Source: Ulvibacterium sp965248315
GTDB taxonomy: Bacteria > Bacteroidota > Bacteroidia > Flavobacteriales > Flavobacteriaceae
Direction of reading: 5' to 3'
Length of the DNA: 64,000 nucleotides
Assembly (NCBI RefSeq): GCF_965248315.1
Contig: NZ_CBDFIX010000002.1
Span: 2,170,001-2,234,000 of the forward strand
The translations under genes and the position numbers were made by a program. Below are positions 44,955 to 54,167 of this stretch, in pieces (position 1 is the first letter of the stretch; every line of letters starts with the position of its first letter). The notes beneath the pieces are model-generated. The model did not search any database, was not told where the DNA came from, and was given only the letters and a program-made list of their open reading frames with translations.

Positions 44955-47954
44955 TTAAAAGTCGATGTTTAGTCCAATTGTATAGGTTTTGGCCGGTGGT
45001 GCCGAATAGAAATCTTCCCCAACTTGAATATCGCTCAAGGAATCATTGAAATCCGCCGTTGATTCTGGATCGTACCCTATATAATCGGTAAAAGTCAACA
45101 GATTGAATCCTGAGAAATAAACGCGGAGCCTATCTATATGAAATTTTTGGGTGATGTCCTTAGGGATGGTATAGCCCAAAGTGAGGTTACGTAAACGGAT
45201 AAAATCGGTCTCATCCAAATAACGGGTAGAAGGCTGTTGTCCATTGGTGGAGAACAGTCTTGCCTGTGGAACATTGGTGATATCCCCAGGTTGTTGCCAT
45301 CGGTTCAACTGATCTGCTGTTTGATTGTCAAAAAAGCGGGCATTCCCGGATTGAAATCTTCCCGAGTCGTTGTAGATGCTTGCACCCCATTCTCCTTGGA
45401 AGGTGAACGAGAAATCGATGTTTTTATAGTTTAGATTGCTGGATAGACCGGCTATCAAATCTGGATAAGGGCTTCCTGCTACGATGCGCTGTGCCTCGTT
45501 GAAATTGCTCGTTGTGTTTTTATTTAAGGTTCCGTCGGCATTTGGGGTATTCAATACAAAAAGGGCATCCCCATTTTCGGAATTTACCCCGGCATACTCT
45601 ACCATATAGAAGGAAGATAAGACCTCCCCTTCCCGTACAATGTTCCTGCCTTCAATAATATCCCCACCGGGTAAGCTTGTTACCTCATTATCCAAAGTTG
45701 AAATATTGAAAGAAGTGCTCCATCGTAGATCTTCCGTCTGGATGTTTCTTGTGTTCAAGACAAATTCAAGGCCTTTATTCTGCAACTCTCCTACATTTCT
45801 GGTAATGTTAACAAAACCTGTGGTGCCGGGAATAGGCTCATTGAGCAAGAGGTCATTGGTGGTCTTTACGTAATAATCGATTTCCCCGGATATCCTATTG
45901 CTGAAAAACCCAAAATCCAGACCTACATCTACCTGTGTGGTCCGTTCCCACTTTACATCTGGATTGCCCAACTGGGTAGGAGCCAGGGCGGCCTTTTGAT
46001 TATATGGGGAGCCTTGGAAAAGGCTTAGACTTGCAAAATTACCTATTCCTGCATTACCTGTAATACCCCAACTACCCCTAATCTTTAAAAGGGAGAGCGT
46101 TTCCGAATCTATCAAAAAATCCTCTTCGGAAACAATCCAGCCTACAGCTGCGGCAGGGAAAATACCAAATCGGTTGTCGGCACCGAATCGGGAGGAACCG
46201 TCATATCGTAAGCTACCCTTAAATAGATATTTATTGTCAATGGCGAGACTTGCCCTACCGAAATACGATAAGAAATTGAAGGCAGTTCTACTTGATCCCC
46301 CAGCTACTATTTCAGAGGCGCTATTAAGGGTTTCTAGGTCGTCCGAAGGAAAACCTTGTGCTTGTATCAATTGAAGTCGCCTTCTGCTCTCTTCAAAACT
46401 CATACCAGCGGTTGCTTCAAAATCAAATCGTTCCCCAAAGATTTTGTTGTAGGAGAAATAATTGGTTAGCACATACTTTTCAGTCTCTACCGTATTTGCC
46501 GTGCCAAATCCACCAACAGAAGCTGATTCTGTTAAACTGCCCGAGAAGCGCTCCGCAAGCTGTACACTTAGGTCATAACCTACTTCCGACCTAAAACTAA
46601 GTTCAGGCAATATCTGGTATTGCAGGTATGTATTTGCAATGACCCTCCACATATTGGTCTCAAAACTGCCATTGAATTGTTCTGTTAAGAAATTGTAGTA
46701 TTCCGTGGTATCGTTGTTGGGTGTTACGCCGTCTTCCAGATAGGCAGGGGAAACGGGTACTTGGGCAACAGCCTGTAGGGGAGTGGCAAAAGCATTATCA
46801 TTCGATATCCTATTGATCTTGCTTTTTGAAATTGTCATATTGAGGCCCGTTTTGAATTTATCGGATATATCATGGTCAAAATTCCCTCTTAAAGAGTAAC
46901 GTTCCAGAATATTACCGCGTACGATGCCATGGGTCTTGTTGTATCCGCTGGAAAGAAAAAATCGGGTTTTGGCACCGCCTCCGGATATGGATACGCCAAA
47001 ATCCTCTATGGATCCGTCTATTAGGGCGAGGTCTTGCCAATCCGTGTCCACATTGGCCTGTCCGTTGGAATAGAAATCAAATTGGTCTTGTATTTCTTGT
47101 TCGGTAAAACCGTTATTGAGTCCTGCTTCCAAGAAGATCTCCCTGTATTGATCTGCATTCAGAAAATCTAGTTTATTGGTAGCGGTACTCCAGCCGTAGG
47201 ATGAATTAATAGATACTTTGGTCTTTCCTTCCTTACCCTGTTTTGTGGTAATTAAAACAACTCCATTGGTACCCCTTGCTCCGTAAATAGCCGCGGACGA
47301 GGCATCCTTTAAAATTTGAATGGACTCGATATCGTTCGGATTTAATGATACCAAAGGATTTATGGGAGAATCATTTATGGACTCGTCTTGGTTTGTAAGG
47401 GGTACACCATCAATTACGTAAAGAGGCTCTTGGGAAGAGGATATGGTGGCCACACCCCTAACTCTTACTTTAATACCTCCTTCTACCTTACCGTTCAATT
47501 GTGTAATACGAACACCTGCGGCCTTTCCCGTTAATGCGCTTTGTAGACTGGGGGTGGGGATTTCGTTTATTTGTTCCGAGGATATAGTAGCAATATTATC
47601 CGTTATTTTTCTTTTGGATTGTGAACCATAGCCTACAACAATAACCTCTTCCAATTGGGAAGCGTCTTCTTCCATCTGAACATCCAGGGTACTTGAAGTA
47701 CCAACAGTAAATTCAATGGTTCTTTGTCCTAAATAGGAGAATACCAGAACCTGCCCTTCTTCGGCCTCGATCGTATAATTACCATCAAAATCGGATTGGG
47801 TTCCAGAGGTGGTGCCCTTTACCAAAATATTAACGCCAGGCAGCGGAATGGCATTCTGATCGGTTACATTACCGGTCACTGTTTTTTCTTGTGCATAGGC
47901 ATATGACATTCCAATAAGGAATAGCATACACATGCACTTCAGTTGTTTTTTCAT
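44955..47954 (-). CDS. SusC/RagA TonB-linked outer-membrane protein
   Basis: About 999 residues from the ATG at 47954 (KKQLKCMCMLFLIGMSYAYA signal); the upstream ATG at 47981 adds nine polar residues. Order: signal peptide, CarboxypepD_reg-like domain (TGNVTDQNAIPLPGVNILVKG), TonB plug (VIDGVPL, SSAAIYGARGTNGVVLITTK), 22-strand barrel ending in the terminal IGLNIDF. It imports an oligomer or similar ligand with SusD. Transcription comes from the region holding two copies of the conserved TAAACGTTTA element. Confidence 0.96.
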   Translation of the reverse strand: MKKQLKCMCMLFLIGMSYAYAQEKTVTGNVTDQNAIPLPGVNILVKGTTSGTQSDFDGNYTIEAEEGQVLVFSYLGQRTIEFTVGTSSTLDVQMEEDASQLEEVIVVGYGSQSKRKITDNIATISSEQINEIPTPSLQSALTGKAAGVRITQLNGKVEGGIKVRVRGVATISSSQEPLYVIDGVPLTNQDESINDSPINPLVSLNPNDIESIQILKDASSAAIYGARGTNGVVLITTKQGKEGKTKVSINSSYGWSTATNKLDFLNADQYREIFLEAGLNNGFTEQEIQDQFDFYSNGQANVDTDWQDLALIDGSIEDFGVSISGGGAKTRFFLSSGYNKTHGIVRGNILERYSLRGNFDHDISDKFKTGLNMTISKSKINRISNDNAFATPLQAVAQVPVSPAYLEDGVTPNNDTTEYYNFLTEQFNGSFETNMWRVIANTYLQYQILPELSFRSEVGYDLSVQLAERFSGSLTESASVGGFGTANTVETEKYVLTNYFSYNKIFGERFDFEATAGMSFEESRRRLQLIQAQGFPSDDLETLNSASEIVAGGSSRTAFNFLSYFGRASLAIDNKYLFKGSLRYDGSSRFGADNRFGIFPAAAVGWIVSEEDFLIDSETLSLLKIRGSWGITGNAGIGNFASLSLFQGSPYNQKAALAPTQLGNPDVKWERTTQVDVGLDFGFFSNRISGEIDYYVKTTNDLLLNEPIPGTTGFVNITRNVGELQNKGLEFVLNTRNIQTEDLRWSTSFNISTLDNEVTSLPGGDIIEGRNIVREGEVLSSFYMVEYAGVNSENGDALFVLNTPNADGTLNKNTTSNFNEAQRIVAGSPYPDLIAGLSSNLNYKNIDFSFTFQGEWGASIYNDSGRFQSGNARFFDNQTADQLNRWQQPGDITNVPQARLFSTNGQQPSTRYLDETDFIRLRNLTLGYTIPKDITQKFHIDRLRVYFSGFNLLTFTDYIGYDPESTADFNDSLSDIQVGEDFYSAPPAKTYTIGLNIDF

Positions 47955-48163
47955 ACGTATAGTTTTATTTGGGTTAGTCATGAATAGACTAATGAAAAGA
48001 AAAGTAAAGACCTAAATTGTTTAGAGATTCGATTTAAACCTTTGCTCAAAACATGAGGTGAAGATTTTGAAAGCACAGTCGCGAATAAACAAAATGAATT
48101 TAGAGTTACTTTAACATTTAATTAGTCATTCGCCCTCAAAGTAACATGCTCTCATTTTGTTAA

Positions 48164-48217
48164 AGGGAAAATCTTATAAACGTTTACTTTTCCGACAAAT
48201 ACTTACGCTTGTTTTAC
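48164..48217. repeat. Conserved intergenic element, copy B (susC upstream)
   Basis: AAAATCTTATAAACGTTTAC followed by TTCCGACAAATACTTACG-type sequence. It is shared with copies A and C, and lies about 210 bp before the susC start. The palindrome TAAACGTTTA and repeated TTACG suggest a regulator site, plausibly for the adjacent AraC-type protein. Confidence 0.55.
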
Positions 48218-48421
48218 CTTTCATAACAATTTCAAGGATATATGTTATATTCTGTCTTAAAATGACGGATTTACCTTAGGTTTAAGTAGCAGTTTTTGCA
48301 TTTTTAAGAATGGCTATTTTTTTAGTGAAAGTATCTCTCTTTCTTTACTGGATTTTTTAGAAGGGAAACATAAGTGGAAAGCGTAATAAGGAGTGAAGAA
48401 AAAAAATGCAGCCCCACTGGT

Positions 48422-48607
48422 TTTGATGACTAATTCAAATATATTACTCTAAAAATGAGAAAAATGTAAAATTTTAGGAATATGACCGGCAGAGCTGCTT
48501 TTACAAAATCTTGAATTCATGAGCAACCAAAATATAATGCTTCCGTCTTATTTAAGGAAAATCTTATAAACGTTTACGCTTCCGATAAAAGCTTACGAAT
48601 TTTTTAC
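48422..48607. repeat. Conserved intergenic element, copy C (regulator 3' end)
   Basis: It has the same two-block layout as copy A: 48422-48460 and 48554-48607, the latter with CTTATAAACGTTTACG. Its right end overlaps the stop codon of the AraC-type regulator gene by a few bases. About 93 bp separate the blocks, against 89 bp in copy A. Confidence 0.6.
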
Positions 48608-50118
48608 GCCGGTGCCCGCATAGCGGTCTTTTGATATTCACTAGGGGTAAGACTCGTATCTTTTTTAAAAGCCTTGTTAAAGGTAACTTTGTTATTGTAA
48701 CCTACTTCATAGGCTATATCTATGATATTGAGGTTTTTTTTCTGATCACTGTTCAATATGTCCTTGGCTTCCCGAATCCTATACTTGTTTACGAGTTCGT
48801 GAAAATTCATGTTGAAATGTTCGTTGATTACCTGCGAAGCGTTATGCCGCGTGGTGTCCAATCGCTGGGCTATCATTTCCAGGCTAATATCACTTTCCTT
48901 GTAAATTTTTTCAATATCGAACAAGCGAATCAATTTTTCTCTTAGTTCCTTGGATAAACTGTCCGTCAAACCAGATTTTTCATATTTGAAGAACAGCGCA
49001 TCGGTAAAGTGGTACATGCCACTAAAAACATTGGGCTGTACATTGGCTGAATAACCGACATACATAACCATAAATGCCATACTTATCACTTGCATATGAT
49101 AAAGAAAACCGGAAGTGATATTATTGCTTAGCAAGATTCCATAGGCGGCATAGCAGAAAACATACATGATATGAATTCTGAATATATTTTTCTGCCATAT
49201 TTTACTCTCTTTTGTTAAGCTCTTGCTCTGTCTGGAGCGCATATAAATTTTGCTTATGAAGTAACCATAAATAGCAAGAGAGGATAGTTTTAACACGATT
49301 ATAGCTATATCATGAAAGCTCCGCCCGCTGGTAATTCTGTCTAAAAGCAGTCCTAGCTTTTCTTCAGCGGACATCATATAAATCGGAAACACATAAATTA
49401 AAAACAACAACGTAGGAAGTAAATGGAGCAGGTCCCTAAGTTTAAATCGATATTCTTGAGCAATCCTTTTAAAATAAAAGTAGAGCAAAGGGCCATACAA
49501 AAAGGAGAAACCAGTGGACATTGCATAGGTATGGGGATACTGGTAGTGATTGTTGGTGAGATTTACAAAAATGTGTAAAATAAAAAATGAATGGATAAAA
49601 ATGAAACTGCTAATAAGTATTTTGGCGGTCACTTCAATTTTTTTATTGAAATGTATGATGGCCGCAATGTAAAAGCCAATAAGTGCTACATATAGGTACA
49701 GAAAAGACCAAAAATTGAATTTTGGAACATATTTTTTTACTACCCCCTTGAATGCTTCCGTGTTTCTGATGCTATCAAAACTTGGATCCGAAAGGATTAC
49801 AGGTTTGAAATCCTGTAATAGATATTTCTCAACATATTTGACCGCTTCAGCATTATTTCCTAAGGCCGCTTCGCTTACAGCCAATTTTCTAAGAACCGGC
49901 GCCTGTTCAATTTCTGGATAGGTCAATAGCTTGTTGAACTCCTTGATGGCTACGGTGTAATTCCGTTCCATAAAAAGGCTATCCGCTCTTTTGTTTAATA
50001 GTGTTGCTATGTTCTCCCTGCCCTGTCCTAAGGAGAAGTCAACCTTATGCGACGCGGAAGTTTTGGTAGAATTGCCTAACAATAGTAAGAATGTAAAGAT
50101 TACTCCTATAGGCCTCAT
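48604..50118 (-). CDS. Membrane-bound TPR-AraC family transcriptional regulator
   Basis: A 504-residue protein with a signal-like N-terminus, a periplasmic TPR-like segment (about 40-115; RADSLFMERNYTVAIKEFNKLL, AVSEAALGNNAEAVKYVEKY), seven to eight transmembrane helices (about 135-375) and a C-terminal AraC DNA-binding domain with two helix-turn-helix motifs (about 405-500; SLEMIAQRLDTTRHNASQVINEHF, NIIDIAYEVGYNNKVTFNKAFKK). Same strand and immediately upstream of susC, it is the likely regulator of the pair. Confidence 0.92.
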   Translation of the reverse strand: MRPIGVIFTFLLLLGNSTKTSASHKVDFSLGQGRENIATLLNKRADSLFMERNYTVAIKEFNKLLTYPEIEQAPVLRKLAVSEAALGNNAEAVKYVEKYLLQDFKPVILSDPSFDSIRNTEAFKGVVKKYVPKFNFWSFLYLYVALIGFYIAAIIHFNKKIEVTAKILISSFIFIHSFFILHIFVNLTNNHYQYPHTYAMSTGFSFLYGPLLYFYFKRIAQEYRFKLRDLLHLLPTLLFLIYVFPIYMMSAEEKLGLLLDRITSGRSFHDIAIIVLKLSSLAIYGYFISKIYMRSRQSKSLTKESKIWQKNIFRIHIMYVFCYAAYGILLSNNITSGFLYHMQVISMAFMVMYVGYSANVQPNVFSGMYHFTDALFFKYEKSGLTDSLSKELREKLIRLFDIEKIYKESDISLEMIAQRLDTTRHNASQVINEHFNMNFHELVNKYRIREAKDILNSDQKKNLNIIDIAYEVGYNNKVTFNKAFKKDTSLTPSEYQKTAMRAPA

Positions 50119-50481
50119 TTATGGATGGGTGAATTAGCTTAAGTATAAGTTAGAAAATATCGTACTATAAGACCTTAAAATTTTCTTAAAAAAAGTAAGC
50201 CCCGATAATAGTTTACTTCAAGTGAGCTCTTGTAAAAGCATATAAAATCAAGAATTATGGATAATGTAACAGAAGATACTATTGATTGTTAAAATCATAA
50301 AAAAAACCGGTGCTCCCACCGGTTTTAAAACTAACTAACTCAAAAAAATACTAACTCAAACAATTCAGTACGAAGTCTTTAAGGGCCTTTAGCAACATTA
50401 ACAAATGTAAAGTAATGCCCTGTTCTTTTACAACGACTTACTAGTGGATATATTGTGCAAGCTAAATGGAATAATTGTTCG
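50119..50481. other. Intergenic stretch between DUF4197 and the AraC-type regulator
   Basis: About 360 bp. It contains a clear terminator at 50303 and otherwise no recognised gene or site. Confidence 0.5.
50303..50328 (-). terminator. Terminator downstream of the DUF4197 gene
   Basis: AAAACCGGTG, short loop, CACCGGTTTT, bounded by A-rich DNA on the left (T-run on the minus strand). It lies about 150 bp beyond the DUF4197 stop. Confidence 0.7.
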
Positions 50482-51189
50482 TTAATCCTGCAAGGCGAAT
50501 ACCTTTCTTAAAATATCGGTTGTTCTTGCCGATACTTTGTCCCGAATCTCTTTTTCCTCCACAGCAATCATAGTAAATACGCCATCTAACGCTTGAGTGG
50601 TAACATAGTCCGTTAAATCTGGATTTACGTTGTTGGTAAAAGGTAAGTTGTTGTACTTATTGATTAGATTGCTCCATATTTTATCGGCCCCCACTTTCTC
50701 AAAGGATTCCTTTATTATGGGGTTGAATTTAGCATAAAGCGATGTTTGTGTTCCATTTCTTAAGTACAAGGTGGCTGCATTTTCATTTCCCATTAGTATA
50801 TCTCTGGCATCGGAGAATGTAATACCTTTTATGGCATCTACAAAGATAGGGGTGGCCTCTCCTACGGCATCTTCTGCGGCCCTGTTCAATATTTTAAGTC
50901 CTTCGTCAGCTAAATTGCCGAGGCCTATATCTCGCAAGGTTTTATCCACTTTTCTCAATTCCTCAGGCAAAAGTATTTTAACCAATTCATTTTTGAAAAA
51001 ACCATTTTCAAGGGTGAGTTTTGATACTTGTTTGTCTACTCCTTCGTCCAAGGCTTGTCGAAGACCTTGTGCAATCTGTGCATTTCCAATCCCTGTTTCC
51101 CCTTGTGGAAGTTGATCTACCACCTGCTGTAATTCCGCGCAGGACAAAAACTGAAAGACGATACATAAAGAAATGATTTTTTTGTACAT
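50482..51189 (-). CDS. DUF4197 lipoprotein
   Basis: A 235-residue protein with a lipobox at FLSC (Cys17) and the DUF4197 helical repeat pattern: IAQGLRQALDEGVDKQVSKL, a KILLPEELRKVDKTLRDIGLG motif, and a C-terminal VTTQALDGVFTMIAVEEKEIR segment. It is envelope-located. The family role is unknown. Confidence 0.88.
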   Translation of the reverse strand: MYKKIISLCIVFQFLSCAELQQVVDQLPQGETGIGNAQIAQGLRQALDEGVDKQVSKLTLENGFFKNELVKILLPEELRKVDKTLRDIGLGNLADEGLKILNRAAEDAVGEATPIFVDAIKGITFSDARDILMGNENAATLYLRNGTQTSLYAKFNPIIKESFEKVGADKIWSNLINKYNNLPFTNNVNPDLTDYVTTQALDGVFTMIAVEEKEIRDKVSARTTDILRKVFALQD

Positions 51190-51242
51190 AAGCTTTAATT
51201 TCTTAGGTGGGAAAGTTTCTTTGTTCGGTTCACTACTAACTT

Positions 51243-52115
51243 TTACGAAAAAATCACAGTTTTATTGTTGTAGACCATAGTCTTTCTTTTTACATGGAGT
51301 TGTACTGCCCGTGATAGTACAATTTTTTCCAAGTCGCGTCCCTTGGCAATGAAATCCTTAATGGTATGTGAGTGGGACACAGCTGTAACATCTTGTTCTA
51401 TAATAGGCCCTGCATCCAGTTCTTCGGTAACGTAATGGCTCGTTGCCCCTATAATCTTTACCCCTCTTGCAAAAGCGGCATGGTAGGGTTTGGCCCCTGC
51501 AAATGCGGGAAGGAAAGAATGATGAATATTAATGATCTTGTTGGGGTATTCGTTTATAATTTTACTACTAACAATTTGCATATATCTGGCCAATACAATG
51601 AAATCCACATGATATTGATTTAAATATTCCAATTGTTTGCTTTCTGCTATATTCTTGGTATCCTTAGTAACCGGAATGTGATAAAACGGTATTTCAAATT
51701 GTTCCGCTATATAAGTGAGGTCATTGTGGTTGCTTATGATAAAAGGAATTTCCACAAGAAGCTCACCGGACTTATACCTACTTAAAAGGTCGTAAAGACA
51801 ATGATTGTATTTGGAGACGAACAAGGCCATTTTTGGTTTTACACCGTCCAAGTGGTGAGACCATTGCATTTGATAGGGTAGTGCCAATGTAGCATTGAAC
51901 TCTTCATTAAAATTGACGATATCCGGCAGATCCCCTTCAAAGTCACTTTCCAAACGCATAAAGAAAACATCAGCTTCCTTATCAACGTGCTGATCTAAAT
52001 AAACGATGTTACCGCCTTGCCGATGAATAAAGGCCGTTACGGCACTGATAATGCCGGATTGATCTGGACAGTGTATAAGAATGGTTGTTTTCAAGTCTGG
52101 TATTTTAGTGTTCAA
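51243..52115 (-). CDS. purU: Formyltetrahydrofolate deformylase
   Basis: A 290-residue protein: an N-terminal ACT domain (about 8-85; ILIHCPDQSGIISAVTAFI) and a formyl-transferase domain with LARYMQIVS, INIHHSFLPAFAGAKPYHAAF and the HYVTEELDAGPIIEQD segment (conserved Asn-His...Asp). It hydrolyses 10-formyl-THF to formate and THF, balancing C1 pools. Confidence 0.95.
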   Translation of the reverse strand: MNTKIPDLKTTILIHCPDQSGIISAVTAFIHRQGGNIVYLDQHVDKEADVFFMRLESDFEGDLPDIVNFNEEFNATLALPYQMQWSHHLDGVKPKMALFVSKYNHCLYDLLSRYKSGELLVEIPFIISNHNDLTYIAEQFEIPFYHIPVTKDTKNIAESKQLEYLNQYHVDFIVLARYMQIVSSKIINEYPNKIINIHHSFLPAFAGAKPYHAAFARGVKIIGATSHYVTEELDAGPIIEQDVTAVSHSHTIKDFIAKGRDLEKIVLSRAVQLHVKRKTMVYNNKTVIFS

Positions 52116-52189
52116 AATTAGAACAATAAAAAATAGACAACCAAAAAAATAGGAGGTTTTTCCAAAGAAGTGTATTGAAAATTTGGGTC

Positions 52190-52603
52190 TTAGCCCCAGC
52201 TGCTAGCTTCATCATCAGAAAGGGACTTTCTCCATTCCTTAAATGACCGTCGGAAACTGCGTATTTCCTCCCGCAGAAGATTCAGATATTCCTTTTCCCT
52301 TACGCCATCCTTTTCAAGCCCGGTACAATACGAATTGATATTTCGTATCATGATATTGATGTAGGTTGCGCTTTTCATCCTTTCGGAAAGTGAGCTCGAG
52401 GATTCTGCCTGTGCAATTTTCTGTGGTATAAGAATGGTATCCGTTAACAAGGAATCGGCAATAATGTCCCTAAGACTGTTGGATTTATACAGCTTTAGCA
52501 AATCCTTGTTAAAAGATACATAGGATGCAATTTCTCTGCTCATTTGACAAAGTTCCAAGGCCTTTCTGTAGACGGGCAAACTTCTAAAGCTCTGATAGGA
52601 CAT
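52190..52603 (-). CDS. Four-helix-bundle-like protein
   Basis: A 137-residue, mostly helical protein. FRSLPVYRKALELCQMSREI at the N-terminus resembles the S23/four-helix bundle family found in ribosomal intervening sequences and as standalone genes. No signal peptide is seen. It is divergent from the Lrp-type regulator. The function is unknown. Confidence 0.65.
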   Translation of the reverse strand: MSYQSFRSLPVYRKALELCQMSREIASYVSFNKDLLKLYKSNSLRDIIADSLLTDTILIPQKIAQAESSSSLSERMKSATYINIMIRNINSYCTGLEKDGVREKEYLNLLREEIRSFRRSFKEWRKSLSDDEASSWG

Positions 52604-52723
52604 TATTTCTTAAACTAGCAATTGACTATCATAAAGTTACAAACGTAAAATGTAAGTTTGCTTTGGAATATAAAGCAATTTTGTAATTTTACCTTGGATA
52701 CTAATTTTTTTTACTAGTAAACT

Positions 52724-53176
52724 TTGGATAGAAAGATAGATGATTTGAATTGGAAGATACTGGAGTGTCTTCAGCAAAATGCCCGTGAATCTTTTGCGGA
52801 CATTGGAAGGAAAGTGGGTCTTTCACCACCTGCAGTCGCTGAGCGGGTAAAGAAGATGGAGGATGCAGGAATCCTAATAGGTTACAAAGCGGTGGTCTCC
52901 CATTCCTTATCGGGATATCAACTCAAAGCCATTATTACTTTGCGTGCATTTATGGGGAAACTAAAACCATTCCTCGCCATGGTGAGCACACTTAACGAAG
53001 TGGTTAACTGCTACCGGATAACGGGGAACGAAAACATTGTTATGGAAGTAGTCTTAAAGGACCAATTCCATTTGGAAAAATTCATTGATAAATTAATTCA
53101 ATATGGGGAAACTCGTACCCATATTGTTTTGTCACAAGTGGTTTCATATGCCCCTTTGGAAAAGGTGTCCTTTTAA
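52724..53176 (+). CDS. Lrp/AsnC-family transcriptional regulator
   Basis: A 150-residue protein from a TTG start: an AsnC-type helix-turn-helix (about 1-60; KIDDLNWKILECLQQNARESF, VGLSPPAVAERVKKMEDAGIL) and an AsnC ligand-binding RAM domain (about 65-145). It probably senses an amino acid. The target genes are not evident. Confidence 0.9.
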   Translation: MDRKIDDLNWKILECLQQNARESFADIGRKVGLSPPAVAERVKKMEDAGILIGYKAVVSHSLSGYQLKAIITLRAFMGKLKPFLAMVSTLNEVVNCYRITGNENIVMEVVLKDQFHLEKFIDKLIQYGETRTHIVLSQVVSYAPLEKVSF

Positions 53177-53257
53177 ACCGTAATTGCACGAGATATCTCA
53201 TGGGAAAAACAATTTCAAAAATTTGTCGGTAATTTATTTAATCACTTATTTTATTTT

Positions 53258-54082
53258 ATGGAATTTGACAAACTAAACGAGTATTTTCAAATAGCCGTTG
53301 ATAAGGCCGTTTTTTATCTTCCTAGAATCATAGCGGCGGGCTTCATACTTTGGATAGGATTCAAGATTGTGAGGAAACTGGTACAGCTGATTTCCACTGC
53401 TCTGAAGAAAACGGGTTTTTCAGAAACACTAAGGCCCTTTTTGTCCTCCACGGCCAGTATTATCCTAAAAGGCACGGTATTGTTTATCATCGCCTCGGTT
53501 CTCGGGGCCGACCTCACTGGGTTAGTGGCTATCCTTGCGGCTGCGGGATTTGCGATAGGAATGGCATTACAAGGTAGCCTGGGGAATTTTGCCTCCGGTA
53601 TCTTGATATTAACCTTAAAACCTTATAAAATAGGGGATTGGATACAAGTTGAAGATAAATTTGGACGTGTTGAGGAAATAGGCATTTTTAGCACTGATGT
53701 TTTGACGCCGGGGAACAAGATTTTAATCATTCCCAATTCCAAGGTTACGGATTCCGTGGTCACCAACTATTCCGAAAAAGGAATGATTCGCTTAGAATTG
53801 GAAGTCACTATGCCCTATGAAGAAAGCTTTCCCAAAGTACAGCAAATAATATCCTCTGCTCTTCAAGGAGTCCCTAAAATATTGGAGGCTCCAAGACCGG
53901 AAATAGGAATTCTCAATTTTGATTCGCATAACATACAGCTAATAGTACGTCCTTATGTACTTCCGGACGACTTTTGGGAAGTGACTTTTACCGCCAATAA
54001 AGCCATAAAAAGGGCGTTTAATAAAAGCAACATTGCCGTTGCATATTCGGAGGGTATAGAAATTGGAAGTATCGGGGAATAA
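53258..54082 (+). CDS. MscS-family mechanosensitive channel
   Basis: A 274-residue small-conductance channel. It has three N-terminal transmembrane helices. The third is the pore helix AAAGFAIGMALQGSLGNFASG, with the Gly/Ala packing motif, followed by the beta domain (YKIGDWIQVEDKFGRVEEIG) and the alpha/beta cytoplasmic vestibule. It releases osmolytes under hypo-osmotic shock. Confidence 0.95.
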   Translation: MEFDKLNEYFQIAVDKAVFYLPRIIAAGFILWIGFKIVRKLVQLISTALKKTGFSETLRPFLSSTASIILKGTVLFIIASVLGADLTGLVAILAAAGFAIGMALQGSLGNFASGILILTLKPYKIGDWIQVEDKFGRVEEIGIFSTDVLTPGNKILIIPNSKVTDSVVTNYSEKGMIRLELEVTMPYEESFPKVQQIISSALQGVPKILEAPRPEIGILNFDSHNIQLIVRPYVLPDDFWEVTFTANKAIKRAFNKSNIAVAYSEGIEIGSIGE

Positions 54083-54167
54083 TTTGTAGCAGAGGTATTT
54101 TATCTTTTTTAAACTATTTCTATTGACTCAGTATTTTTTTGGCCGGATTTTTGATGAAATATATGGT

